Below, one piece after another: positions 15,885 to 23,517 of a stretch of DNA of 64,000 nucleotides (positions are counted from its first letter, which is position 1; every line of letters begins with the position of its first letter). Position numbers and translations under genes: made by a program. This DNA comes from JALYUS01 sp038231255 (GTDB lineage Bacteria > Chloroflexota > Chloroflexia > Thermomicrobiales > JALYUS01), in assembly GCA_038231255.1 (NCBI GenBank), contig JBBRLR010000008.1, positions 18,275-82,274 on the forward strand. Direction: 5' to 3'. The notes beneath the pieces were generated by a model. The model made no database searches. It was not told the origin of the DNA and saw nothing but the letters and a program-made list of their open reading frames with translations.

Positions 15885-17313
15885 TGGTAGCGTAGGCTTC
15901 AGCCGTCAGGTATGCTAATGACTCCACATGCGAGGTTTGCGGGAAAAAATCGAACAGTTCGAGCGTGCGCAGCGTATAACCGCCCGCGATGAAGACGCGG
16001 AGATCGCGGGCGAGCGTCACCGGGTTGCAGGAGACATAGACGAACTGCCGAGGACGCTTGGCGAGGATTGCATCGGTGACGCGCGGATCAAGCCCGGAGC
16101 GTGGCGGGTCCACAAGGGCCAGTGCCAAATCCGGCAGGAGATCCATCGCCTTCTCGGCGGGCTTCGCGAAGAAATCAATGTTGGTCAAACCCCAAAGCCG
16201 TGCCGTTTCGCGTGCCGCCGCAATCGCCGCCGGGTCCACCTCGATGGCGACGACGTGCCCGGCCCGGCGCGCGAGGAACAGTGTGAACAATCCCGCGCCG
16301 CAGTAGATGTCGGCGGCGGTATCCTCCGGCCCGAGTGCAGTCAGCGACTCGATGCGCGCGATCAGGCGCGACACGAGATCGAGATTGGTCTGGAAAAACG
16401 ATCCGGCGGGGAGCACGAACGGTTCGCCGCCGACGGCAATGATGCTCGCGATCGGGCCGTGGTACGGTCGTGTCTCGCCGGATGGATGCTTGTACGTCAC
16501 GCTGACGACTTCCGGGAGCGCGGCGAGTTTGTCCGCCAGCGGGTGCAGTTCGGGGCGGTTCGGCAAGTCCATACCGCCAATACCGCCGATCACGAGTTGC
16601 AGGAGCGGCGCATCCGGCGTGCCGACCACTTTGACTTCGACCCAGACCTTACCGCGCAGATCGGGATAGACGCCGTCCGCGTACCAGTCGTTGAGCGTTG
16701 CAAGGAGGCCGGAGATCGCCGGGTGGCTGATCGGGCAATTGTGGATCGGGATGACGGACTGGCGACGGCGCTTGCGGAACCCCGCGCCCTTGCCGAGCGC
16801 GATGGCTGCGGAATGGCGATAGCGCCACGGTTCGTCCAGCACATGGATCGTCTCGGGCCGGTGGTCAATCCCGGCCTCATTCATCAGTTGCGCGACGATG
16901 TCCAGTTTCGTGTCGCGCTGATACGCATCGGCCATATGCTGCCACTCGCAGCCGCCGCAGTCGTGGTCGCGGAAGTACGGGCAGGGGGCCTCGATCCGCT
17001 GCGGCGATGCCTCGATAACCTCCGTAACGGTCGCGCGAGTCCAACCCTTACGGCCCTTCAGGGTCGTAATCGCGACGTGGGCACGTTCGCCGGGGATGCC
17101 CTTCTCGACCGGGATGATTCGCTCGCCGTACTGCGCCGTCGTCACCCCGGCGGACGTGAACGCACCGAGGTCAACCTCCGCCTCGGCATACACCATCCGC
17201 TCGCGGCGACGCGGCCCGCGCGTGGCGGGCGTATCCGGTTCCTTTGGCGTCTCCGGCCCCGGCGCGGTGGGATCCAGTGACTCATCTGCTGCAGCATCCC
17301 ACGCATTGCTCAT
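15850..17313 (-). CDS. rlmD: 23S rRNA (uracil-5)-methyltransferase, RlmD/RumA type
   Basis: 487 residues. Domains: N-terminal TRAM-like beta barrel after a 40-residue Pro/Glu extension, a 4Fe-4S cluster (CPYFRDHDCGGC plus the Cys of HNCPIS), and a methyltransferase core with ADIYCGAGLFTLFLA, VVAIEVD, LALVDPPRSGLD and the catalytic Cys in FVYVSCNPVTLARDL. Such enzymes methylate a uracil of 23S rRNA; which one is not certain. Homologues end shortly after TSHVESLA, but here about 17 further residues (LTAEAYATIKRPDAPASPA) follow, and AEAYAT is encoded by one arm of dispersed repeat family A. Confidence 0.88.
   Translation of the reverse strand: MSNAWDAAADESLDPTAPGPETPKEPDTPATRGPRRRERMVYAEAEVDLGAFTSAGVTTAQYGERIIPVEKGIPGERAHVAITTLKGRKGWTRATVTEVIEASPQRIEAPCPYFRDHDCGGCEWQHMADAYQRDTKLDIVAQLMNEAGIDHRPETIHVLDEPWRYRHSAAIALGKGAGFRKRRRQSVIPIHNCPISHPAISGLLATLNDWYADGVYPDLRGKVWVEVKVVGTPDAPLLQLVIGGIGGMDLPNRPELHPLADKLAALPEVVSVTYKHPSGETRPYHGPIASIIAVGGEPFVLPAGSFFQTNLDLVSRLIARIESLTALGPEDTAADIYCGAGLFTLFLARRAGHVVAIEVDPAAIAAARETARLWGLTNIDFFAKPAEKAMDLLPDLALALVDPPRSGLDPRVTDAILAKRPRQFVYVSCNPVTLARDLRVFIAGGYTLRTLELFDFFPQTSHVESLAYLTAEAYATIKRPDAPASPA
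15886..15904. repeat. Half-element of dispersed repeat family A inside rlmD
   Basis: GGTAGCGTAGGCTTCAGCC on the plus strand, one base after the topoisomerase stop codon. On the other strand it lies in the coding sequence of rlmD and is translated as part of that protein's C-terminus. Confidence 0.8.
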
Positions 17314-17339
17314 TGCTCGTCGCTCATTGCTTCTTAGCG
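17304..17339. repeat. Dispersed repeat, family D
   Basis: Minus-strand reading CGCTAAGAAGCAATGAGC, then GACGAGCAATGAGCAATG. It runs from the stop codon of the PIG-L gene into the start of rlmD. AGCAATGAGC occurs twice here and recurs at 6849 and 51757. Confidence 0.55.
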
Positions 17340-18044
17340 TCGCATCGTCAAACGGCGGAAGGCTTCGGCCATCGGCAGGTCGGCCTGCTTGCCGATCTCC
17401 TCCAGGCGCTCACGCAGCCGCTGTTCGAGGTTTTCCGAGCGACCGACCTGCGAGTCGTGGTGCCGGAGCGCTTCGAGTTTCTTGTCGAAGGTTGTGGAAA
17501 CGTCCACGAAGCAATCGGGGTGCTCGGCGTTGAAAAAGAGCAGTTCCGCGACCTTGTGCGGTTCCAACCCTTCCTCGTGGAAGTGCTCCGGGAAGTAGAT
17601 TGCGTCGCGGGCGGTCGGGTAGATCGCGTCCGTCGTCGTGATACCGACATTGCGGTGATCGGGATGCAGGGCATACGGTCGCCACGGGTCGTGCGTGATG
17701 ACGATGTCCGGCTTGAAGCGACGAATTTCGTGGACGATCCGGCCCCGGAAGCGGTACGAGTTGTCCGTCTGACCATCCGGCTCACGCAGAAAGACGACTT
17801 CCTTGATGCCGAGGACGGCCGCCGCCTCGCGCTGCTCCTGCTCGCGGATTTCGGTCAGCCGCTCCGGCGTCATGTTCGGGTCCGGGGAGCCGCGATCGCC
17901 GCTCGTCACCTGGACGAGAATGGCGTCCATACCGCGCTGCACCCAACGCGCGACCGTCCCCGCGCTCGAAAATTCGAGGTCGTCGGGGTGTGCCACGACG
18001 ACCATGAATGTCTTGTACTCGTCGTCCGGAATCCATTCCGCCAT
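17334..18044 (-). CDS. PIG-L/LmbE family deacetylase
   Basis: 236 residues. FMVVVAHPDDLEFSSAG carries the AHPDD metal motif, HDPWRPYALHPDHRNVG the second HPDH zinc site. The family hydrolyses N-acetyl groups from glucosamine-linked molecules (GlcNAc-PI, GlcNAc-inositol in mycothiol synthesis, bacillithiol precursors) with Zn2+. The C-terminal 40 residues are charged and helical. AGGAGG precedes the ATG. Whether it serves thiol or glycolipid synthesis cannot be decided; the adjacent glycosyltransferase on the other strand is compatible with either. Confidence 0.85.
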   Translation of the reverse strand: MAEWIPDDEYKTFMVVVAHPDDLEFSSAGTVARWVQRGMDAILVQVTSGDRGSPDPNMTPERLTEIREQEQREAAAVLGIKEVVFLREPDGQTDNSYRFRGRIVHEIRRFKPDIVITHDPWRPYALHPDHRNVGITTTDAIYPTARDAIYFPEHFHEEGLEPHKVAELLFFNAEHPDCFVDVSTTFDKKLEALRHHDSQVGRSENLEQRLRERLEEIGKQADLPMAEAFRRLTMRR

Positions 18045-18141
18045 GCGCTCGTCGCCTCCTGCTCCACCGGGCCACTGCCAACCGGGCCACCATCACCATC
18101 CACAGACCACGCATCCTACCACAGTACGCCCGGCGACGGCT

Positions 18142-18192
18142 GGGGAACCTAACCCCCAACCCCCTTCCCGCGAGGAAGGGGGAGCGAGCCTC
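18142..18192. repeat. Dispersed inverted repeat, family B
   Basis: GGGGAACCTAACCCCCAACC then CCCCTTCCCGCGAGGAAGGGGG, with CCCTTCC/GGAAGGG as the stem. Lies between the divergent PIG-L and glycosyltransferase genes. Confidence 0.7.
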
Positions 18193-18235
18193 CGGGGATC
18201 GAGGTATTCAGTAAACATCACGGTCTCGCGACGAG

Positions 18236-18291
18236 TGTACGTACATGTGCGTCCCAACGGTATTGAGTACGTACAATGCGTGTGCTATGCT
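18236..18291 (+). promoter_or_regulatory. Promoter with two TACGTACA motifs
   Basis: TTGAGT (18263-18268), 17-base spacer, TATGCT (18286-18291) with TGC just before the -10, an extended -10 form. The palindrome TGTACGTACA (18236-18245) lies upstream and AGTACGTACA (18267-18276) overlaps the end of the -35 and the spacer, positions suited to a repressor or activator. The same TACGTACA string occurs at 21340 and 36212. Likely drives the glycosyltransferase gene at 18364. Confidence 0.55.
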
Positions 18292-18363
18292 AGCGCACAG
18301 GGAAAAGGGTTGCCGACGGGCACGCCGGGGCGCGGTGCCGGTCCGTACCAGGGGAGTAAGAGA

Positions 18364-19626
18364 TTGTCGCTTTCGGTGCTCATGATCGCACCGACATCGT
18401 TTTTTGCCGATTACGGCGCGCACGTCCGTCCCCTCGAGGAGATCCGCGCACTCCAGCGCCTCGGGCATCGGGTGACGGTCTGCACCTACCACAATGGGCA
18501 TGACGTCCCCGGTATCACGATCCAGCGCAGCCTCGACATCCCGTGGCGCAAGCGGGTGGTTGTCGGCACGACGCGCCACAAACTCTACCTAGATGCCGCG
18601 CTCCTCGCGATCGTCTTGCGGGAGATGCGCCGCCTGAAGCCGGACATCATCCACGCGCATCTCCACGAAGGCGCACTGATCGGCCAGATAGCCCGCGCCG
18701 CGCACCACGCGCCGCTGCTCTTCGATTATCAGGGTAGCCTGACCGCCGAGATGACCGATCATGGCTTCCTCCGCCCGTCGAGCGCGCTCCGCGCCCCGCT
18801 CGCGCGACTGGAACGGACGATCAATCACGCGTCGGACATGATCGTCACAAGCACCCACCACGCCGCGAACCGGCTGCGCGCCGACAGTGGCATGCACAAC
18901 GAAAAAATCGCCTGCATCCCCGACGCGGTGGACACGCTGCGCTTCCGGCCGGACGCGCTCGCGCCGGACGAACGCACGCTGCTGCGCGCCCAACTCGGCA
19001 TCCGACCGACAGACAAGGTGGTCGTCTACCTCGGCCTGCTCGCCCCTTACCAAGGCACCGACATGCTCCTGGAGGCGGCGGCCACTGTCCTGCGCCGCGT
19101 GCCGGATGCCTTTTTCCTTATCATGGGCTTCCCCGGCAACGAGCGCTATCGCGTGCTGGCGGAACGACTGGGCATCGCGCATCGCGTCAGCCTGCCCGGT
19201 CAAATTCCCTATCTGGACGCCCACCGCTATCTCGCGCTCGGCGATGTCGCGGTCGCACCGAAACTCTCGGAGACCGAGGGGAATCAGAAGATTTTCAATT
19301 ACCTCGCCACCGGCCTGCCCGTCGTCGCCTTCGACACCCCCGCCTCGCGCGAAATTCTCGGCGACCGCGCGACCTTCGCGACGCGCGGTGATGCGGGCAG
19401 TCTCGCGGAATGCCTCATCGCCCATCTGGCGAACCCGGCGGCGGCGCGCCGGACGGGCCTCGCTGGGCGCACCGTCGCCCTGCAAAACTTCTCGTGGGAA
19501 CGGCGCGGCGCGGAACTGCTGCGGGCCTACGCGCGCATTCTGCCACCCGAAAAACTGCCGCTCGTTGGCCTCTCACAGGCCGCGCCCTTCCCCGCCTCCG
19601 TGTTCGCGGACGGCGGCTCGGATTAG
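18364..19626 (+). CDS. Family 4-type glycosyltransferase (GT-B)
   Basis: 420 residues. The frame is open far upstream, but TTG at 18364 is chosen: AGGGGAG precedes it and the product begins at SLSVLMIAPTSFFADYGAH, a normal GT-B N-terminus, downstream of the promoter. DIIHAHLHEGALIG and CIPDAVDTLRFRP are acceptor-domain features; VVYLGLLAPYQGTDMLLEAA opens the donor domain, and SETEGNQKIFNYLATGLPVV replaces the usual E-x7-E loop. It likely transfers a sugar from a nucleotide donor to a lipid or surface glycan. No signal or membrane segment; acts at the cytoplasmic face. Confidence 0.85.
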   Translation: MSLSVLMIAPTSFFADYGAHVRPLEEIRALQRLGHRVTVCTYHNGHDVPGITIQRSLDIPWRKRVVVGTTRHKLYLDAALLAIVLREMRRLKPDIIHAHLHEGALIGQIARAAHHAPLLFDYQGSLTAEMTDHGFLRPSSALRAPLARLERTINHASDMIVTSTHHAANRLRADSGMHNEKIACIPDAVDTLRFRPDALAPDERTLLRAQLGIRPTDKVVVYLGLLAPYQGTDMLLEAAATVLRRVPDAFFLIMGFPGNERYRVLAERLGIAHRVSLPGQIPYLDAHRYLALGDVAVAPKLSETEGNQKIFNYLATGLPVVAFDTPASREILGDRATFATRGDAGSLAECLIAHLANPAAARRTGLAGRTVALQNFSWERRGAELLRAYARILPPEKLPLVGLSQAAPFPASVFADGGSD

Positions 19627-19648
19627 GGAACCTCACTCCCGCACTCCT
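19625..19648. repeat. Half-element of family B at a stop codon
   Basis: The stop TAG of the glycosyltransferase runs directly into GGAACCTCACTCCCGCACTC, the left flank of family B. No right arm follows. Confidence 0.5.
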
Positions 19649-19672
19649 AGCATCACGTCTAAAATTCGCGCT

Positions 19673-19716
19673 ATGTGTCCGTACACATTGCGAAAAAGCG
19701 TTATGTCACCTACACT
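19673..19716 (+). promoter_or_regulatory. Promoter with overlapping inverted repeat
   Basis: TTGCGA (19688-19693), 17-base spacer, TACACT (19711-19716). The inverted repeat ATGTGT-CCGT-ACACAT (19673-19688) abuts the -35 box and contains GTACA, related to the TACGTACA motif of neighbouring promoters. It would transcribe the secreted FN3 protein gene at 19768. Confidence 0.5.
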
Positions 19717-19767
19717 GGTTAGGGTTCAACAATGGGAATCTGCGGTTTTTCGGGGGAGCGAGAGCGA

Positions 19768-21324
19768 ATGTCCGGTTCACAGCGGTCGGTGGCGCGCCGA
19801 TGCCTGATAATGAGCACCGCAGCGTTGCTGCTCGTGACGGCGCTCTTTGCGGCCCCGGCCTTCCTGCACGGGAGCGCCGCGCCGATCCCCTTCGGTTCTC
19901 CCGCTTTCGCCGCGCAGTGGAACAGCATCGAGCCGAAGGCGCCCAATTTCTGGGGGCCTGCCTATCAGAATATCTTCCCGGAGCCGTATCAGGAGGCGAC
20001 CGGCGGCAAGCGTTTCATCCAATATTTCGATAAAGCGCGGATGGAACAAACGACGGCGAGCGGCCCGGTAACGAATGGTTTGCTGACTGTCGAGTTGATG
20101 AGCGGCCAGCGACAGTTCGGCGACAACACGTTTGTGGCGTACCCGCCGTCTACCCTGCCCATCGTCGGCGATCCGACGAATGTTTTCCCGACCTACGCCT
20201 CGCTCGCGGCGAGCGCGCTCCCGCCGAAGGTCAGTCAGATTGCCGCCCCGAATGGCAACGTCTACGGCGCGGACGGCACGCTGACGCTGAATAGCCAACT
20301 CGCCGCCTTCCCCGGTGCGGCGTTCGGGTCGTATCAGGCGGATCCCGGCAACCGCTTCGCGCACAATATCCCGCTCGCCTTCTGGAAGTATCTCACGGCG
20401 CTGCCGACCCCGTGGCAGACCGCGATGGGCTTTCCGCTGACCGAGGCTTTCTGGTCGCAAGTGACGCTCAACGCCACCCCGACATGGGTGCTGATGCAGC
20501 CCTTCGAGCGGCGCGTCCTTTCGTACACCCCGACCAACCCGACCGGGTTCCAGGTCGAGATGGGCAACATCGGCCAGCACTACTACCAGTGGCGCTACAT
20601 GACCAACCCCGGTGGCCTCGCCGGCCCGGCGACCGCCACTCCAATCGCGACCCTCATACCCACGACCTTTTCGACGCCCGACCCGTGCGCGACGCCGACG
20701 CCGCTGCCGACGAGCACCGGGACACCAACGACCGCGACCGCGACGCCGACCGCGACACCGGTCGTCTGCACCACGCCGACTAGTACCGGGAGCGTGCAAG
20801 GGGTGGAAATCCTCAATTTCCGGCAAGCCGGACTGACGGACACCTCATTCTCCTTCACATTCAACACGAACCTCGCCGCGACTTCGTATATCCGCTACGG
20901 CACGTCGAGCGGTTCCTACTCGAATGCGCAGGACATCGCGACCTCGGCGACCAAATCGCACAGCGGCACGATTTCGGGCCTCACGCCCAACACGTACTAT
21001 TACTTTGTCATCCGCGTCAGTTCCTCGGTTGACTCGATCAACCGCTCCGAGGATTACTTCCTCACCACCGGCGATTCGTCAACGCCAACGCCGACAGATA
21101 CTCCGACACCGGTGCCCCCGACACCGATACCGACGGTCGGACCGATCCCGACTTCAGGATCACCACCAACGGTTGCGGCGACCGCAACGGGGCCGATACC
21201 ACCACGACCAAATTGCCCTCCCGGCGTGATCTGCACTGGTCCATTTGCAACGCAGACGGCTGCTGCGTTCGCTACCAATCAGACAGCAACGGCAGCAGCA
21301 AAGACTGCATCTGCACACCCATAG
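19768..21324 (+). CDS. Secreted protein with FN3 domain, paralogue 1
   Basis: 518 residues. ATG at 19768 behind GGGGGAG gives a signal peptide (LIMSTAALLLVTALFAAPAF). Residues to about 280 form a domain with FGSPAFAAQWNSIE, FIQYFDKARMEQT, QRQFGD and MGFPLTEAFW motifs seen in many Chloroflexota exported proteins and of unknown function (LGFP-like). A Thr/Pro linker rich in TATPTAT leads to an FN3 domain (SYIRYGTSSGSYSN to GLTPNTYYYFVIRVSS), then another long Pro/Thr linker and a short Ala/Thr tail. Probably surface or extracellular. Tandem with a paralogue at 21432. Its first ATG, 36 bases upstream, lies too close to the predicted transcription start. Confidence 0.75.
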   Translation: MSGSQRSVARRCLIMSTAALLLVTALFAAPAFLHGSAAPIPFGSPAFAAQWNSIEPKAPNFWGPAYQNIFPEPYQEATGGKRFIQYFDKARMEQTTASGPVTNGLLTVELMSGQRQFGDNTFVAYPPSTLPIVGDPTNVFPTYASLAASALPPKVSQIAAPNGNVYGADGTLTLNSQLAAFPGAAFGSYQADPGNRFAHNIPLAFWKYLTALPTPWQTAMGFPLTEAFWSQVTLNATPTWVLMQPFERRVLSYTPTNPTGFQVEMGNIGQHYYQWRYMTNPGGLAGPATATPIATLIPTTFSTPDPCATPTPLPTSTGTPTTATATPTATPVVCTTPTSTGSVQGVEILNFRQAGLTDTSFSFTFNTNLAATSYIRYGTSSGSYSNAQDIATSATKSHSGTISGLTPNTYYYFVIRVSSSVDSINRSEDYFLTTGDSSTPTPTDTPTPVPPTPIPTVGPIPTSGSPPTVAATATGPIPPRPNCPPGVICTGPFATQTAAAFATNQTATAAAKTASAHP

Positions 21325-21337
21325 CGAGTAAAGATAG

Positions 21338-21347
21338 TATACGTACA
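21338..21347 (+). promoter_or_regulatory. TACGTACA motif upstream of secreted protein gene
   Basis: TATACGTACA, followed by TCTTGCGCCCC, closely matches the site at 18236 (TGTACGTACA followed by TGTGCGTCCC). It lies about 85 bases before the ATG at 21432. No convincing -35/-10 pair was found in this gap. Confidence 0.35.
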
Positions 21348-21431
21348 TCTTGCGCCCCGTTCGATCGCTTCATAGACTCTCCCTGTCCGCGATTTTGACA
21401 GGAAGTCTCTTCGGTGAAGTGGGAGCGGCAG

Positions 21432-23228
21432 ATGAAGTTCGGGGCAGCGCAGTCCGTGCCGCATCGTGGCGTGCTCGTGTTCGGCATCGCGCTACTCCTG
21501 CTTTCGTCGTTCGTCGCCGCGCCGGTCTTCACGCATAGCAGCGCGGCGGAGAATGTGTTCGGCTCGCCAGCCTTCGGGACGCTCTGGGGAAGCATCGAAC
21601 CCGTCGTGCCGAACTTCTGGGGCCCGACGGTTCGGCCCGCGCTGCAAGAGCCGTATCGGGAGGCGACGAACGGCTCCCGGCTCGTCCAATACTTCGACAA
21701 GGCGCGGATGGAGCAGACGACAGCGAGCGGCTCGATCACGAATGGCCTGCTGACGGTCGAGTTGATCACCGGGCAGCGGCAGATCGGCGACGCGGCGTTC
21801 GCGGCCTTCCCGCCCTCTACCCTGCCCATCGTCGGCGACCCGACAAATCCGTGGCCACCGTATGCCGCGCTCGGCGGGGGTGTCTTCGCGGCGAAAGTCG
21901 CGAAGAGCGGCGAACCGTTCGGCACCGTCTACAAACCGGACGGGGCCTTCGGCCTCAATCCCGGCCTCGCCGCCGATCCGGGCGCGCAGTACGGCATCTA
22001 TCAATCCGATCCGGGCGGCAAGTACGGCCACAACATCCCTCTTGCCTTCTCCTCCTACCTCGCCGCGCTGCCGATCCCCTGGCTCCCCGCGATGGGATTG
22101 CCGCTCACCGAGCCGTTCTGGGTCAATGTCAAAGTCGGCGGCGCGCTGACATGGGTGCTGGTGCAGCCCTACGAGCGGCGCGTACTTTCATACACGCCGA
22201 GCAACCCGCCCGGCTTCCGAGTCGAGATGGGCAATATTGGCCAGCATTACTCCATCTGGCGCTACGGCAGCGACGCGGCCACTGGCGATGGTTCGGCGAC
22301 AGGCGGCGCGACGACAAGCAGCGTGACGACGACGACGGTGCAAGGCACACCGACCCTCACGGTATCCGGCACGCCGCGCCCGCTCGCGATCTCCTCGGTG
22401 CAATTCGGCCTGATGACGGAAAGCGCGTTCTCGCTGACCTTCAAAACCTCCGTCCCGGCCACTACAGAAATCCTCTACGGGACGGCGAGCCACAGCTACA
22501 CATCCCGTCAGGACATCTCCACGACCGCCGCGCAAGATCACGCGGCAAGCCTGACCGACCTGCAAGCCGGCACCAAATACTTTTACGCCCTGCAGGCAAT
22601 CGCCGGAGCAGACTCCATCCAGAGCAAGGAAACGTTTTTCACGACTGCGGGCGCCGCCTCACCGACCGATCCGGCAGCAAGAGTCGCTATCGCGACAAAG
22701 ACGCCGAATCCGTCACCTGCCACAGCGACAAATACACCGAAGTCAATGTCGCCGATAGCAACAACGGTTCCGAAAAATGTACTATTACACCTCAGGCAGA
22801 TCAGAGTCGGCGTGACAAATTCCGCTCAGTTTGCACTACCTGCGGATCAGAACCCCAGGATCCCGGCCGCCCTCTTGGAAAGCGCCACCGTCGCACTCTC
22901 GCTCGCCTATGACGGCTCCGCGAATCCGTCGGCAGATACGGTCGCCGTTTCGACGTGGACGCGGGATATGGCGAATCTGACGGCAACCGGCGCTGGACCA
23001 ACCCGTCCGCTCGCCCTTGCCGACAAGCACGTGGCCGTGACGATGACCGCGACCGCGACGATTCCCTTTACGGACACTTCCAGTCCGCCAATTGTTGTCA
23101 CATTTACCCGCAAAATCCTGCCAGCAGACTATGCGGCGGGGATCACGATCACCTCGTCCTCCCTCAGCAATTCCCGCACGCCCGGCTTCAATGTTACGCT
23201 CATCTTTTCGGTGGCGCTTATCGGATGA
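21432..23228 (+). CDS. Secreted protein with FN3 domain, paralogue 2
   Basis: 598 residues. ATG at 21432 behind GGGAG; signal peptide VLVFGIALLLLSSFVAAPVF. The N-terminal domain parallels paralogue 1 block by block (FGSPAFGTLWGSIEPVVPNF, QYFDKARMEQTTASGSITNG, VQPYERRVLSYTP, EMGNIGQHY), followed by an FN3 domain (TEILYGTASHSYTSRQDIST to GTKYFYALQAI). It differs by a C-terminal domain of about 160 residues that starts LLHLRQIRVGVTNSAQFALP and ends VTLIFSVALIG, a predicted beta sandwich absent from paralogue 1. Likely arose by tandem duplication followed by domain exchange. Role possibly adhesive or ligand-binding (inference). Confidence 0.75.
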   Translation: MKFGAAQSVPHRGVLVFGIALLLLSSFVAAPVFTHSSAAENVFGSPAFGTLWGSIEPVVPNFWGPTVRPALQEPYREATNGSRLVQYFDKARMEQTTASGSITNGLLTVELITGQRQIGDAAFAAFPPSTLPIVGDPTNPWPPYAALGGGVFAAKVAKSGEPFGTVYKPDGAFGLNPGLAADPGAQYGIYQSDPGGKYGHNIPLAFSSYLAALPIPWLPAMGLPLTEPFWVNVKVGGALTWVLVQPYERRVLSYTPSNPPGFRVEMGNIGQHYSIWRYGSDAATGDGSATGGATTSSVTTTTVQGTPTLTVSGTPRPLAISSVQFGLMTESAFSLTFKTSVPATTEILYGTASHSYTSRQDISTTAAQDHAASLTDLQAGTKYFYALQAIAGADSIQSKETFFTTAGAASPTDPAARVAIATKTPNPSPATATNTPKSMSPIATTVPKNVLLHLRQIRVGVTNSAQFALPADQNPRIPAALLESATVALSLAYDGSANPSADTVAVSTWTRDMANLTATGAGPTRPLALADKHVAVTMTATATIPFTDTSSPPIVVTFTRKILPADYAAGITITSSSLSNSRTPGFNVTLIFSVALIG

Positions 23229-23272
23229 TTAGGGCGGTGGGGTATCGGAAAATTCGGAAGAACCCCCAGCCG

Positions 23273-23415
23273 GAAGCGGCTCATAAGTGATCGGTCTGTC
23301 GAGCGCCACCGATCCTGGTAGCGCAGGCTTTCCAGCCCGCGAGCGGGACGCAGGCTGGAAAGCCTGCGCTACCAACATGAGCATCAGCGATGACCGATCA
23401 CCTATGAGCCGCTTC
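23273..23415. repeat. Nested inverted repeat (family A inside longer arms)
   Basis: Outer arms of 24 bases begin GAAGCGGCTCATAAGTGATC (23273-23296) and GACCGATCACCTATGAGCCG (23392-23415). Inside is a family A copy of the TTTCCAGCC subtype (23317-23373). The whole 143-base structure occupies the gap between the FN3 gene and typA and could fold as one long hairpin. Confidence 0.75.
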
Positions 23416-23517
23416 CCCCAGCCCCGCCGGTGGCGAGAATAGTGTATTCATGCGATACTTGCCGGTCGGCGGGCGCGCACGCTCGCGGGGTTTATTGAGA
23501 AAGAAAGGTATACAGCG

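Noticed and set aside
17803..18363. N-terminal extension of the glycosyltransferase over the PIG-L gene
   Set aside because: The open frame overlaps a conserved deacetylase in antisense and a promoter lies at 18263-18291, so translation should begin after it, at 18364.
21391..21423. TTGACA at 21395 as promoter of the second FN3 gene
   Set aside because: No -10-like hexamer occurs 16-18 bases downstream, and the start codon at 21432 would be too close.
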